A stretch of DNA of 64,000 bases from Wurfbainia villosa (lineage: Eukaryota > Streptophyta > Magnoliopsida > Zingiberales > Zingiberaceae): positions 91,127,174 to 91,191,173 of the forward strand of contig CM045991.1 in NCBI GenBank assembly GCA_025175895.1. The letters are read 5' to 3'. The notes below the pieces were generated by a model. That model was not told where the DNA came from, searched no databases, and worked only from the letters and a program-made list of their open reading frames with translations. A program made the position numbers and the translations under genes. Shown here piece after piece: positions 44,993 through 55,948 of this stretch. Positions within the stretch are counted from its first letter, which is position 1; each line of letters opens with the position of its first letter.

Positions 44993-47465
44993 TGAAAAGA
45001 CCTAACCCAGTATGCATATACTAAATCCCCAGTCACACATTAATATTACCCATTATACACAAGATCGGAACACCCGGCAGAGAGTTTATCTTATTCCATT
45101 CAGTTTAGCAGTCTCAACTACACACTTTACCCTCTCAACCTGAAGGAAAAAAAAAGAACATCAAAACCAAATCCCCTCAAACTGGAAACCCTGTATCATA
45201 GATGTCCCGGACAATGTGTGTCATGCTCATCATCATCTCTCGCCATTACTAACTCGCTTCTTGCATCCCAACTGGGAATCCTGCTCCTACGAAATGTTAT
45301 GTGAAATCATGAGTTCACAGCCCAGTAAGTAGATCAATGATAGGGACATAACACAGGGAGGAAAATTCAACAGGAAACATATATCTCTACAACTGTAAAG
45401 GTAAACTACTGTAGCTCAACATACATTTTCTGTTACACTTTCTGTAAGTCAGTATGAAACATAAACAATACTTTTATCATGCCATCATAACAAGTACTGC
45501 GAACCCAATCATGCCTTTCTGTTATGCTAACTGTACCTAAACATAAACCCTCGTGGTACCTCACAGTATGCATTTACAATGCTGAGCCAGTCAAATTCCT
45601 TATTTTCTTGTGCAATCCTGAGGTACCTCTAGAAAGAACTAAGGGGGGTCAGTCATCAGTCATCAGTCATCAGTTAATCTATCAATTTGGGTGGGCCCTC
45701 CCCGGAGCTCAACCAGGGAGCCTAACCGTCAGCACCACTAATGCTCATGTACATACAGTTAGCTAAATAAGAATTTCTGTCATTTTCTATCATACTCAGT
45801 CACAGAAGGATAACATAGAACATCATGAGTGAACGAGTATATATCTATATATAGCATCTAACCACATACACATGTAGATGGTAATTACACCCACGTATAT
45901 ATAGCATCTAACCTCATACACAGGTAGATGATAATTACACACATGTACATATAACATCTAACCTTACACACAGGTAGATGATAATATAACTTATTCACAT
46001 AACATCGAAGTACAAGAAAGATCTGATGAACATTTAGCTAAAAATAATAACATTAAACATCATAGGTGAACAAATGTATATATATCTATATATAACATCT
46101 AACCTCATACACAGGTAGATGGTAATTACACACATATACATATAGCATCTAACCTCATACACAGGTAGATGGTAATTACACACATATACCCATAGCATCT
46201 AACCTCATACACAGGTAGACGATATTTATCACATATTATATATCATTTACAGCATTAAGAAAAATCTTATAAAGGATTAACTAAACATGCTGACTGAGAA
46301 CAAATATAGCAGGAATCATCTACAGACATAAAGCTCATGTATATACAAATTTTTACATTCACCCTAGCAGGCTAATTCTTTTCAAACAAACTACTCCTTA
46401 CAATAATTAAACCTTTATCTGGCTATTAATTGAAGATTTAAACCTCATATATATCACGCGGCATACTCAATTCGTAAGGACCCCAACATGTGTATACTCC
46501 GTTATTATCGTCCTACCGGATGAATCCCACCATACCTATTCACGCGTAAATTCATCAAAATGATCCTAAAATCCTAAACCGATCCCCTTCTCTCCCAACA
46601 ACACCACTCTGTTTACCCGCTCCCTCTCCCCTGCCCTTCACCTGCCGAATACCCCCAAATTGCTGGCGACAACATTTTCCACTCTACACAATCCTGCAAC
46701 AACAACAGAAGAAAGTGCCACAAAGATAGAGAAGGGAATATTACCTTCACTTGAAGAGCTTTTTATCGACAGCATCTTCTATATACCCATTTTGCCGACT
46801 CTAGTTAAGCTAAAGGCCTTTTTCTATTGAATCCCTTACAGCTCCAAGATTGAACGCCCTTACCCCCTTCCCGTGAACTCTCTGCATGTCACCTCCTCCT
46901 AGCCGTCGGTAGCCAAACTCCACTGTTCGCCCCAGCTCAACCCATCCCCAACAATACCGATAATCCACCGCGAAAGCCTGCTAGAACCCAATCGGGAATC
47001 CTATTTCACCGGCACACTTCAATCCCTAACACCCTGACTCCAACTCGCCGCGACAGTCCCAAACGAGAATCGGCTGAACTCACCGCCCTCGCCAACCCTA
47101 GCCAAAGACTACTCACTGTGAAGAGGAAGGAGGAGGGTCAGTGTGGCTCCGGCAGCTTGGCGTCGTCTCCGGCGGAAGGGTTCGACGATCGCCCCTTTTC
47201 GTCGTCTGCGGCGGCTCGCGAGCGGAGGATGGGTTGCGCGAACGAAAAAGAAGGGAAAAATAAAAAGAAAAGGAAAATAAAAAGGGTTTGGCCGGTTAAA
47301 TGGGTTTTAGGGTTTTTCCCCTTCATGCCCCTCAACGGTGATTATTTAGGGTATAAATAAACCCCGAAATTTATCCTCCTTTTTCCGATGACATACGCCC
47401 GTATATTTTTACCATTTTATTATTGTTATTATTATTATTATTATTATTATTTTTGAGACTTGACA
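44993..47465 (-). repeat. G 5' LTR
   Basis: TGAAAAGACC...GACTTGACA, the partner of 37882-40369. The same ~58-bp tandem repeat occurs at about 45835-46220. Differences between the pair cluster in a short block (45235-45300 against 38145-38210) and near 45700. Confidence 0.92.
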
Positions 47466-47470
47466 GCTTA

Positions 47471-48414
47471 TGTCTAGGCTACGGGTGATCTAGCAAGTAT
47501 GGGGGCACCATACTTGGGTTAAACCTTATGTTTGAGGTTAAAACCTCATGTTTGAGGTGTATCAGTCGACTGATATCATGTGGAAGTCAACTAGGGTTTG
47601 ACTGTGGGGAGTGCCCTAGCAGTTGACTACTAGAGGTGGCCAGTCGACTGATTGGCCGAGCAGTCGACTGATCTTGTGATTAGTCGATTGGTGCTCGGTA
47701 TTTCGGGCACAGAATGAAGTTTGACTCGACTGCTGGGGTTAGCAGTCGAGTGAAGGCTCGATCAGTCGACTGATGTCCTATCCGTTAGATTTTTCAAGTG
47801 TGGATTGCACCCTTGTCTCACAGCAACAGTGTCATCAGTCTACTGATGGTCCCGATCAGTCGACTGATAGGTGATTTTCAGCCCAGGTAGCATCTTTAAA
47901 TGGAGCTCGTGGAGGAGGTTTGGAGTAGCGATTTCTTGAGCATTGTTGAGGCGATTTGCCGGTGCAAATCAGGGTCTTCAACCACGATTCAAGCAATCAA
48001 AGATCAAGCAATCAAAGATCAAGCAATCAAGTTCACATTTGTAAAGGTTTTCCTTACTTGTATTTGTGTAGCTTACTTGTATTTGCTTGTATTTTATTCT
48101 TATTATTGTAAGAATATTTGTACAAGGTTTCTCCACCTCCGGATTGTTCTGAGAAGGAGTTATTTGTGATTAGTGGTTGCGTGTGCATCACTAGAGCTCC
48201 TTAGAGCTCGATTCGTGGAGTAGGAACCATTTGGTTCCGAATCACGTTACATACTTGTGTATTGGTGTATTTGTGTTTGCTTTCGCTTTCGTTATTGCTA
48301 TTATTTCTATTTCCGTTGCACTAACGAAGATTGTAGAGACAAGCATGAACGAATTCCGTCGATGTATCGAAATGAGCTATTCAACCCCCTCTAGCGGTCA
48401 ACGAATCTTCTACA
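47471..48414 (+). repeat. A1 3' LTR, second part
   Basis: Resumes the LTR after element G and ends TCTTCTACA. Compared with the 5' LTR it lacks two 20-bp palindrome units (near 47773 and 47845) and has one extra 'aatcaaagatcaagc' unit near 48000. Confidence 0.9.
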
Positions 48415-48419
48415 ATGAC

Positions 48420-49164
48420 TTTAATTTTACTTAGTTAAATTTAGTGATTTGAAGACTAATTAACCTTGTGTTAGATTTGGATTTAACATTTAGTTAGTTA
48501 AGTGAACCTTTCAAAAGATGGCTTCCATGTCGTGGCGAGGCACAAAGACCTTCTTTGATCGAAACAACGACCACTTCCTTAGATAAAACCAATCTTAAGA
48601 AATTATACACTTAATTCATTTTAGGGTTACGTCCTGGTCTAACTAGTTTAGGATGCAGTGAGGTAGTTTCAGCTAGTTCCACTTAGCCAAGTACACAAAG
48701 CTAGATACTCCTTATCTATCCCGGATACACGAGGCTTCATTTTCCTAACATACTATCATCTCACCGCATCCTGATACTTTGTTGTCAAGATTAATTAATC
48801 ATTAGTCCTATCTAACCATTCTAAAATTAAAGAAAAAACTAAGCATGCGAAGCTAGATTGATTAAGAAATTGAGCACACAATTTTAGTATTAGCTCCCCC
48901 TAGATCATTGAACCGATATGGTCTATCCACATAGTGGATTTGATCCTTGGATACCCAATACTTGGTTGAACCTAGTTGTGAGTTAAAAATGGTCTTAGAG
49001 ACTAATGCTTGGATTCTTCTATTATTACAATTTACGATTGACATGTAAGATCTATTCGTTGATCTAAACCCAAGTCCGACCTTGTTGTACACGGCTCTTT
49101 GCGATCCAAGAAGTATATCAAGACCCTTGGATCCCAATGTGAACCTTTCCAACGACTTTCTAAG
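48420..49164 (-). pseudogene. B gag C-terminal / pre-protease part
   Basis: The 96-aa minus frame 48862-49152 (GSKGLDILLGSQRAVYNKVG, LGSTKYWVSKDQIHYVD) is the kind of sequence that links gag and protease in copia elements. The protease itself is on the other side of A1 at 30950. The remainder has stops. Confidence 0.6.
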
Positions 49165-50560
49165 CTATTGAACTTGTCCTTTCAAGAGAGAATTCTCTTC
49201 CTCAAGTTTTTCAACTTGAGTTGACTTTCCCTCTCGAACTTGACTAGTTGAAGAGGTTAGGTTAGCCTTAGCTACATTCTTATCTAAGAACTTAATGACA
49301 TTGTATAAGGTATTAATTAAAGACCGACTCACCTTGATTGAACCTTTTGAACCAGATACAGATCCGTGGCTTATCTTGAATTGTAGCTCGGTGTCAGATT
49401 CGAAATTAGACTCGGACTCATTGTCAGCTTCGGGTTCGGACCTGGACTCGGTTGGTCTCGCCATGAATGCCAAATTGGTGAGTTGATCTTCTTCTTCTTC
49501 CGAGGATTCCTCCCATGTCACGTTGAGTGCCTTCTTGGTTTACAATTGCTTGTTCTTTAGACTCGGACACTCGGATTTGAAGTGACCTCTCTTATTGCAC
49601 TCATAGAACTTGTAGTTTTGACTTGGGTCGGGTCTCTTCTCTTCAGTTGGCTTGGTGGGTCGCCTTCTACATTTTGATCATTTTTTGAACTAGATTGACT
49701 AGTTCGGTCTCCACCTCTTCGTCTAACTCCGAGTCGGACTCATCTTCTTCGGGTGGAGGCTTGCTTTTCCCCTTTCTTTGTCCTGCAAACAAAGTTACAC
49801 TTTCCTCGACCAAGATCGAGTTAGATTGTTCATGCAATTCAAATTCGAAAAAAAGTTCATCTAACCTAATTTTAGATAGATCTCTAGAGACTTTGTAAGC
49901 ATCAACCATGGATGCCCACAAAGTCATCCTAGGAAAAGCTTTCAAGGCATACCTTATTATTTCACGGTTCTCCACCTTTTGTTCGATGGCATGAAGTCCA
50001 TTTAGTATGTCTTGGATGCGAGCATGGAGTTGGCTCGCGGTCTTATTATCCTATATCTTCAAATTGCACAATTTATTTACTAAAAGATCTCTCTTACATA
50101 CCTTTGCGTCAGATGTCCCTTCATGAAGTTCGGTGAGCTTGTTCCAGAGATCCTTGCCACTAATAAATGATCCAATTCAGTTGAGCTCCTTCTTGGATAA
50201 GCCGCATTGCAAAATTTGGGTCGCTTTTGCATCGACTTCGATTTGCCTTTTTGTTGCATTGGTCCATTTAACATAATCCAATTGTTCCCCTTGGGTATTG
50301 GTGGGTAAAACAAAGTCGATTTGGATTATTATCCACATTTTGACTTGTGTTTTTAGAAACACTTCATTCGACTCTTCCAATAGCGAAAGTCATCTCTGTT
50401 AAAGAACAGAGGTCGAGCGGTGTTATACCCCTCAAGGTGGGCCATTTAAAAAGAAGCTTGCAAAGACACAAACAACAAAATAAATTCCAAGACTTGGTCT
50501 TGGATTAGTAGTGCAAGAAGTAGAATAAAAAAAACTTTAAACAATAAAAATACAAAAAGA
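49165..50560 (-). pseudogene. B gag
   Basis: In minus order: an N-terminal piece (50080-50380, two shifted frames), a UBN2-like gag helix part (49667-49975: REIIRYALKAFPRMTLWASM, DLSKIRLDELFFEFELHEQS), an acidic stretch, then a zinc knuckle near 49560-49620 whose first Cys is replaced by Phe (FYECNKRGHFKSEC), and a Glu/Ser-rich coiled-coil tail (49165-49521). Gag would package the RNA. Frameshifts, stops and the lost Cys show decay. Confidence 0.75.
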
Positions 50561-50601
50561 AAAAGTACTCGACCGATGGTTGCACTGAATCTGAGTGCCT
50601 C

Positions 50602-50616
50602 CGTTCTAATACCAAT
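50602..50616 (-). other. B primer binding site, mutated
   Basis: The complement reads ATTGGTATTAGAAC, two substitutions from TGGTATCAGAGC, directly next to the LTR. Confidence 0.8.
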
Positions 50617-51693
50617 TGTAGGATCGAGAAACGCAAGAGGGGGGTGAATAGTGTTCAAAAAACTTTCTTTTCTTTGAGTTAAAACCACAGTATGCAGCGG
50701 AATAATAAAACACAAAACACAAAACAAAAGAGACAAGTTTAATTTTTCTTGGTTCACAATCAACCGGTTGCTAGTCCAAGGCCCCGCAATCCTTGATCAC
50801 TTTCGATGGGAAATTTACTAAAAGGACTCTTCCTCGTTAGAGGTAAGAGACAAACGAAAGGTACAAAGAATGTAGAGGATGAGGTAACACTCCTACCCCT
50901 CCTCTTAGCAATTTAAAAGCACAAAGAATAAGGATATATTAACTAAACAAATCACTACCGACTTAAGTGGATCAGTTGTTGAAGCATGGTCGATGTAACA
51001 ATGTTATTGCGTAATGGAGAGCACTTGGATAGATCGAGCAATTAGGAAGCCTTTCTAGTTGATAAAAATGAGTGATTTGCTTCTTTTTTTATAGCCTTTT
51101 GAACCCTATCTCGTTGAGATCTAGATCTGGGTCAAACATCCACATCACCCCTCCTTTGGTGGATCTTATCTTGACTATCCTCGAAGTGATCAGCTTGACT
51201 AACAGTCGACTGATGCCATACAACAATCAACTGATAGTAGTCCAGTCGATTGATAGCTTGATAACTCACCTGCAACACATGGTTAGTACAAGAATATTTA
51301 TTTATAGTCAATCCGATGGTCCTTTACCATCCGATTTCGATTTAGACCTTCCTCCGGAAGTCCTATTCGGATCATCGCCTATGGTTGCCCCCGTACGGAG
51401 GACACATCCTTGCCACAACTCCACACCCGAAGCTTACCTTTGGTCCTTCTGACCTATCGCTTAGCTTCCGATTTCTTGACCACTGAGGTTCCTCGACTCC
51501 CCGAGGTTCTCCTGGTGTCACCTGACCACCGAGGTTTCTCGTCTCTTGATTCTCTTGGCATCATCGACCGTAGCAAAGCCTAATACATTACCTGCACACT
51601 CAACGCAACATATGAGATAATAAGATGGCTTAACTTTGAATCTTTGTCATCATCAAAACCTAGGTTCGATTATCTTGTTCCCCTACATCAACA
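50617..51693 (-). repeat. B 5' LTR
   Basis: 1077 bp, TG...CA. It shows the empty MITE site and is clearly diverged from the 3' LTR, so B is an older insertion. Palindromes near 51204. Confidence 0.88.
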
Positions 51694-52774
51694 ATATCCA
51701 ATGTCATATGGGGGAAATTGTTATGAGGAGATTGTTGGAACAATCAACCTCAGATTAAAGTTGACCAAGCTTGAGTGAGACTCGAGTGGAAGTCTAAGTT
51801 TGTAGTCTTGGTCATATAAGTCCAAGTGTGTAGACTTGATGACAAAAGTTCAAGTATGGATACTTGGCAATGGAAAAGTCCAAGGATGTAGTCTTGGTCG
51901 TATAAGTCCAAGAGTGTAGTCTTTGCGACAAAAGTCTAAATTTAGAGACTTGGCAAAGTAGACTCGTTAGCATGACAAGGCCGACGGAAGCACTTGAAAG
52001 CTAGGGTCAAAGGTGAGGAATCGCGGACTCGAACCAAGGGCTTGAGGTTGATGTAAGTAGCTTGAAGGATGAGGTTTAGGCTAAGGGTACCCGATAGCAT
52101 GACAAAGTCGATAGAAGCACCTGAAGGCTAACGCGAAGGGTGAAGGAGTCATGGAGGACTCGGATGGACCTTGAGGGCGTGAGGTTGATGGAGGTGGCTA
52201 AAAGGTTTAGGTGCATGCCTAGGATGAGTATCAAGTATGAGGGGATCATACTTGGATTAAACCTCATGTTTGAGGTGTACCAGTCGACTGATGGGTTTGG
52301 CCAGTAGACTGGCTGAGTTTTCGACACTCGGGAGCTCAGTTTGACTTGAGCAGTCAACTGAGGTTATGGTCTAGTGGTCGACTGAGGCTTGACTACTGAC
52401 TATGGCTCTGCCAATCGACTGCTAGGGTTTAATAATCGATTGACTGATGACAGTCAATTGCTAGGGTTAAGCAGTCGATTGAAATTAAGTAGACAGAGCA
52501 CAGAAGGTTTGACAGTCGATTGATGGCTCTTGGTAGTCGATTGGTGCCTATGACAGTTGGTTGTTACGTCAGAGCAATCGATTGGTCGGTCAAAATCTGA
52601 CATGGATTAATCCATTATGAGACAACAGATACGTGAGCAGTCAATTGCTAGATAAGGATAGTCGACTGGTAAGCGAAAAATCAACCCGAGCTCGACTTTA
52701 TAAGGAGACTTTATGGAGGATTTGGAGCGGCCAGTTCTTGAGCATTTGGGAGAGATTTTGCTGCTGCAATCCAG

Positions 52775-54217
52775 ACCTTCCAAGGCATTCAAAACAACTG
52801 ATGGTGTTCCATTCTTCGGTCTACCAAGATCTCCCTCCCCCTTCTTATAGATTGCTGGATCTGTCACCAAAGAGGATTAAGGATGAGATAAAGAAATATC
52901 CTCTTCTTGAGTCACCTTGGATCCTTAGAGTAGAGTTAGATTTGCCATTTTGTGAGGAGTGTTAGAGATAGGTTGGCTTCCCAGCACGACCACTCCGACG
53001 CTCAAGTTAGTAACAGTATGAAGAAAGTAATAATGCAAAAAGAATGAAGAAAAAGAAGTGAGAAGAAGATCTTTGAGGTGCCAAATGACGAAGAAACAAC
53101 CATCCCCACTCCTTTCTACCTCTGCCCCTTTTATATACGCTTCATCCCGCTACCTCCTTGAAGTGAATTTACTCTAGTACCCTCGCCCAGTTATCAAGTG
53201 TAACTTCTTTTCCCGCCTATATTCAAAATATCTTTTTCAAATACTTCATGTGTTCTATATTTCTCTGCCAAGTATTAATTAAATAAAATATATAAACAAA
53301 TAACAAAATATCTTATATTACTCATATTTATCCTCCTCAAACTCTTCCTACTATTCCCAACATCTCAGGATACCCATTCCTCCTTATTTCACCATGTACA
53401 GAAAGAACCTTTGACACCCACATATAGCTCAGGAAACAAACACACTGCTCGAGAATTATACATACTGCTCGGGAATTACACACACTGATCAGGAAAAGCA
53501 TAGACTGCTCGGAAATTATACAGATCACTCCGAAAAAATATAGACTACTTGGAATAAACATAACCTATCCTATCAACATTGTACTTCTCTTCTGAACAAC
53601 CCCGCACTACTCACCTCCTTTGGGGTCAGAAATCACATATACTATCAGGGAAAAGTATAAACTGCTCGGGAAGTCCTCATATTGCTCTGTCAACATTATA
53701 CTCCACTTCTGAACACCTCTATTGCTTCGGCAATCACATACACTAATCGGGAAAAACACAAACTGCACGGGAAAAGCATACACTGCCCTATCAATACTTA
53801 TACTTGAACAATACTGCGCTACTCATCCTATTGAGCTCGAGAATTCAATACACTGCTCGAGAAACACATAAACTACTCGGGAAAAGCATACACTGCCCTG
53901 TCAATACTTATACTTGAGCAATACTGCGCCACTCATCCTACTGAGCTCGACAATTCTATACACTACTTGGGAAACACATAAACTGCTCGAGAAAAGCATA
54001 CACTACCCTATCAATATTTATACTTGAGCAATACTATGCTACTCACCCTACTGAGCTCGAGAATTCTATACATTGCTAGGGAAACACATAAACTGCTCGG
54101 GAAAAGCATACCCTGCCCTGTCAATACTTATACTTGATCAATACTGTGCTACTCACCCTACTAAGCTCGGGAATTCTATACACTTCTTGGGAAATACATG
54201 CTCGAGAAACCTTCCAA
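52775..54217. mobile_element. Insertion in the A3 LTR with 9-bp direct repeats
   Basis: ACCTTCCAA occurs at 52775-52783 and 54209-54217, on either side of 1425 bp that the other family A LTRs lack. The ends are not clear inverted repeats, so the class is open (MULE-like by the 9-bp duplication, or a composite). It begins with an open stretch read through from 52633 (LPPPSYRLLDLSPKRIKDEI, PWILRVELDLPFC) that may be a captured exon, then AT-rich DNA, then a tandem array. Confidence 0.5.
53440..54205. repeat. ~110-bp tandem array with CTGCTCGGGAAAAGCATA
   Basis: The phrase 'gcatacactgccct' recurs at 53777, 53886, 53996 and 54106 (about 110 bp apart). Diverged copies extend left to about 53440. 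The 'gctcggg' word is shared with element C internal DNA (24900-25370). Confidence 0.8.
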
Positions 54218-54699
54218 CTATTTTGAAAACCCTGACCCCATCAACAACCAAACAAGCAAGCGATCAAAAGCATTCTCTTATAAAGTGTTCTTTGCATTTC
54301 TTTTGTAATTACTTTTTTATTTGCTGTATTTGGTTGTGTATTACTGATGTAAGTTTATTGTAAGAGGTTTCTCCACCTCTGGTGTGTTGCTAAGAAGGAG
54401 AAAGAGATTTAGTGGAGTAGACACTATAGTCCGATTGTAGAGTAGGAACTACAGGTTTTGAACCATGTAAAATTTGGTGTTGTGCTTGTGTTGTATTGTT
54501 TTTATACTTTATTTTGTTTCAGATGTGTATTACTAATGATTGTAGACAAGAATGACAATGAACGAATTGACAAAATCGAAAGTCGCTATTCACCCCCCCC
54601 CTCTAGTACACAAAGCGATCCCAACAATTGATATCAAAATGAGACCACTCTTCAATAACTGACCACCTAAGGAGCATGCACTAGAGGAGTAAAAGTATA

Positions 54700-55895
54700 A
54701 TGGAGTTACTCAACGATGGATTGGGATACGACACACAACTTCCACCTATCTTCAACGGTGAAGATTTCACGCATTGTAGAGGTAAAATGGAATATATTTT
54801 TATGAACGATATAGATAATTGGTTTGTGTTGATGGAAGGATTTGAACCTCCGGTGGACAAGAAAGGAAGAGTTCTCAAGAAGAAGAAGTGGACTGAAGAG
54901 CAAATCTTAAAATTCAAGATAAATAAAAAGATAGCATTAATTTTAACTACTTTAATACCTAAGAGTTTATTGTATAACATAGGAGAATTCTATGATGCCA
55001 AAGAGTTATGGAGTAAATTGATCGAGCTCCATGAGAATCCCTTACTGGCATAATGTGAGGAGGAATCCGAGGAAGAAAGCGCTTCACCTCAAAGTAGAGA
55101 TGATGACAAGCCAGGAGAAAAAAAAGTTCATCATCATCAGAAGAATGTGACGAGTAGGAGGTTGAGAGGTGCTCAACATCCGAGTAGGAAAAAGAGGTTG
55201 AGGAAGCCTCCACCTCTAGGAATGAGGGGGAGGTTAGAGCTTTAACACCGGAACAAGAAGAAGAACCTTCCACATTTGGAAGAAATAAAGAACAAGTTCA
55301 AGAGTCTCCTACTACCATCCAAGAAGGTAACTCAAGCATAGTCATTAAAAATAAAAATCACATAACACGCTTTGAGTGTAGGAAAATAGGGCACTATAAG
55401 AGCAAATGCCCAATATTAATCAAGAAAAAGGCATAAGTGGTGCCAAAGGCAAAGGAGAAGATCAAGGAGGCTAAAGTCCCAATCCACAAAAGCAAGAAAC
55501 ACATAGTGTGCTTCAAATGCCAACAAAAGGGACATAACCGGAGCCAATGTCCAAAGGGGAGTCACCTTAAGAAGGGCAAAGTAGAGAGCTCGAGTGTAGG
55601 GGGAATTAAGGTAAACCTTAAGGTATATGTTAATAATGCTCTTACTTTATGTAATGATAAGAAGCATGCTAATGATGTATCAAATTTCAATGCACTTGCA
55701 ATTTATCATAAGAAGCATACTAGCAATAAATTTTTTTGCTTAGGTACTAAATCTCATGAGATTATAACTAAGGACAAATCTAGACAAATTAGCTCTAAGA
55801 CTATCCCATCTAAGGATAACAATAATTTAAGCATTAATTCAAAGAAGACTAGACATATACCTAGAAAGAGGTGTCCTCAAAAGAAGAATGTTTAA
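54700..55895 (+). pseudogene. A3 gag
   Basis: 54700-55053 (117 aa): MELLNDGLGYDTQLPPIFNG, VLKKKKWTEEQILKFKINKK, YDAKELWSKLIELHENP, ending at a TAA where A1 has CAG/GAA codons. The acidic part follows in shifted frames. The first zinc knuckle (55368-55409) has lost its first Cys (RFECRKIGHYKSKC). The second (55509-55550, CFKCQQKGHNRSQC) is intact and lies in the 152-aa frame 55437-55895, which ends in a Lys-rich tail. Same design as A1 and A2 gag, but the most diverged of the three. Element D truncates the region after 55948, so it cannot be seen whether pol was absent here too. Confidence 0.75.
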
Positions 55896-55948
55896 AAGTA
55901 TAATGAACAATCAAAAATTGGGAAATTAGAGTTAGAAAATTAAGTCTT

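Larger units (their letters stand above)
37877..47470 (-). mobile_element. Element G: Ty3/gypsy chromovirus (Tekay-like)
   Basis: 37882-47465 (9584 bp), duplication GCTTA at 37877-37881 and 47466-47470. LTRs of about 2.5 kb, PBS next to the right LTR and purine tract next to the left LTR, so it reads on the minus strand. Gag-PR-RT-RH-IN order with a C-terminal chromodomain places it in the chromoviruses. LTR size fits the Tekay/Del group. The two LTRs are very similar, so it is a recent insertion. Confidence 0.92.
31095..48419 (+). mobile_element. A1: gag-only Sirevirus-like element, host to two insertions
   Basis: 31100-48414 with target duplication ATGAC at 31095-31099 and 48415-48419, inserted in element B. 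Subtracting the solo LTR (1066 + 5 bp) and element G (9584 + 5 bp) leaves about 6655 bp, against 6652 bp for A2. Contents: 5' LTR, PBS, gag, non-coding region, polypurine tract, 3' LTR. No pol domain. Confidence 0.92.
25493..51693 (-). mobile_element. Element B: Sirevirus-type Ty1/copia, split by A1
   Basis: LTRs at 25493-27336 (with a MITE) and 50617-51693. The internal gag lies at 48.9-50.4 kb and pol at 28.3-31.0 kb, all minus strand, on either side of A1 (TSD ATGAC). Without A1 and the MITE the element is about 8.1 kb, usual for the group. The order gag, PR, IN, RT, RNase H identifies Ty1/copia. Palindrome-bearing LTRs and large gag suggest the Sirevirus clade. No matching target duplication is seen (GAGAT on the left, ATATC on the right). 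Its frames are broken. Confidence 0.85.
51694..54626 (+). repeat. A3 5' LTR, main part
   Basis: Continues 25384-25492. It has family A-like blocks ('gttagcatgacaaggccgacggaagcac', twice, near 51970 and 52090), a palindrome zone (52281-52675, many copies decayed to CAATCGACTG and similar), 'ttctccacctctgg' at 54370 and the end 'caccccccccctctag...cccaaca'. A degenerate tRNA-Met site follows at 54628. It contains an insertion at 52784-54208. Confidence 0.75.
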
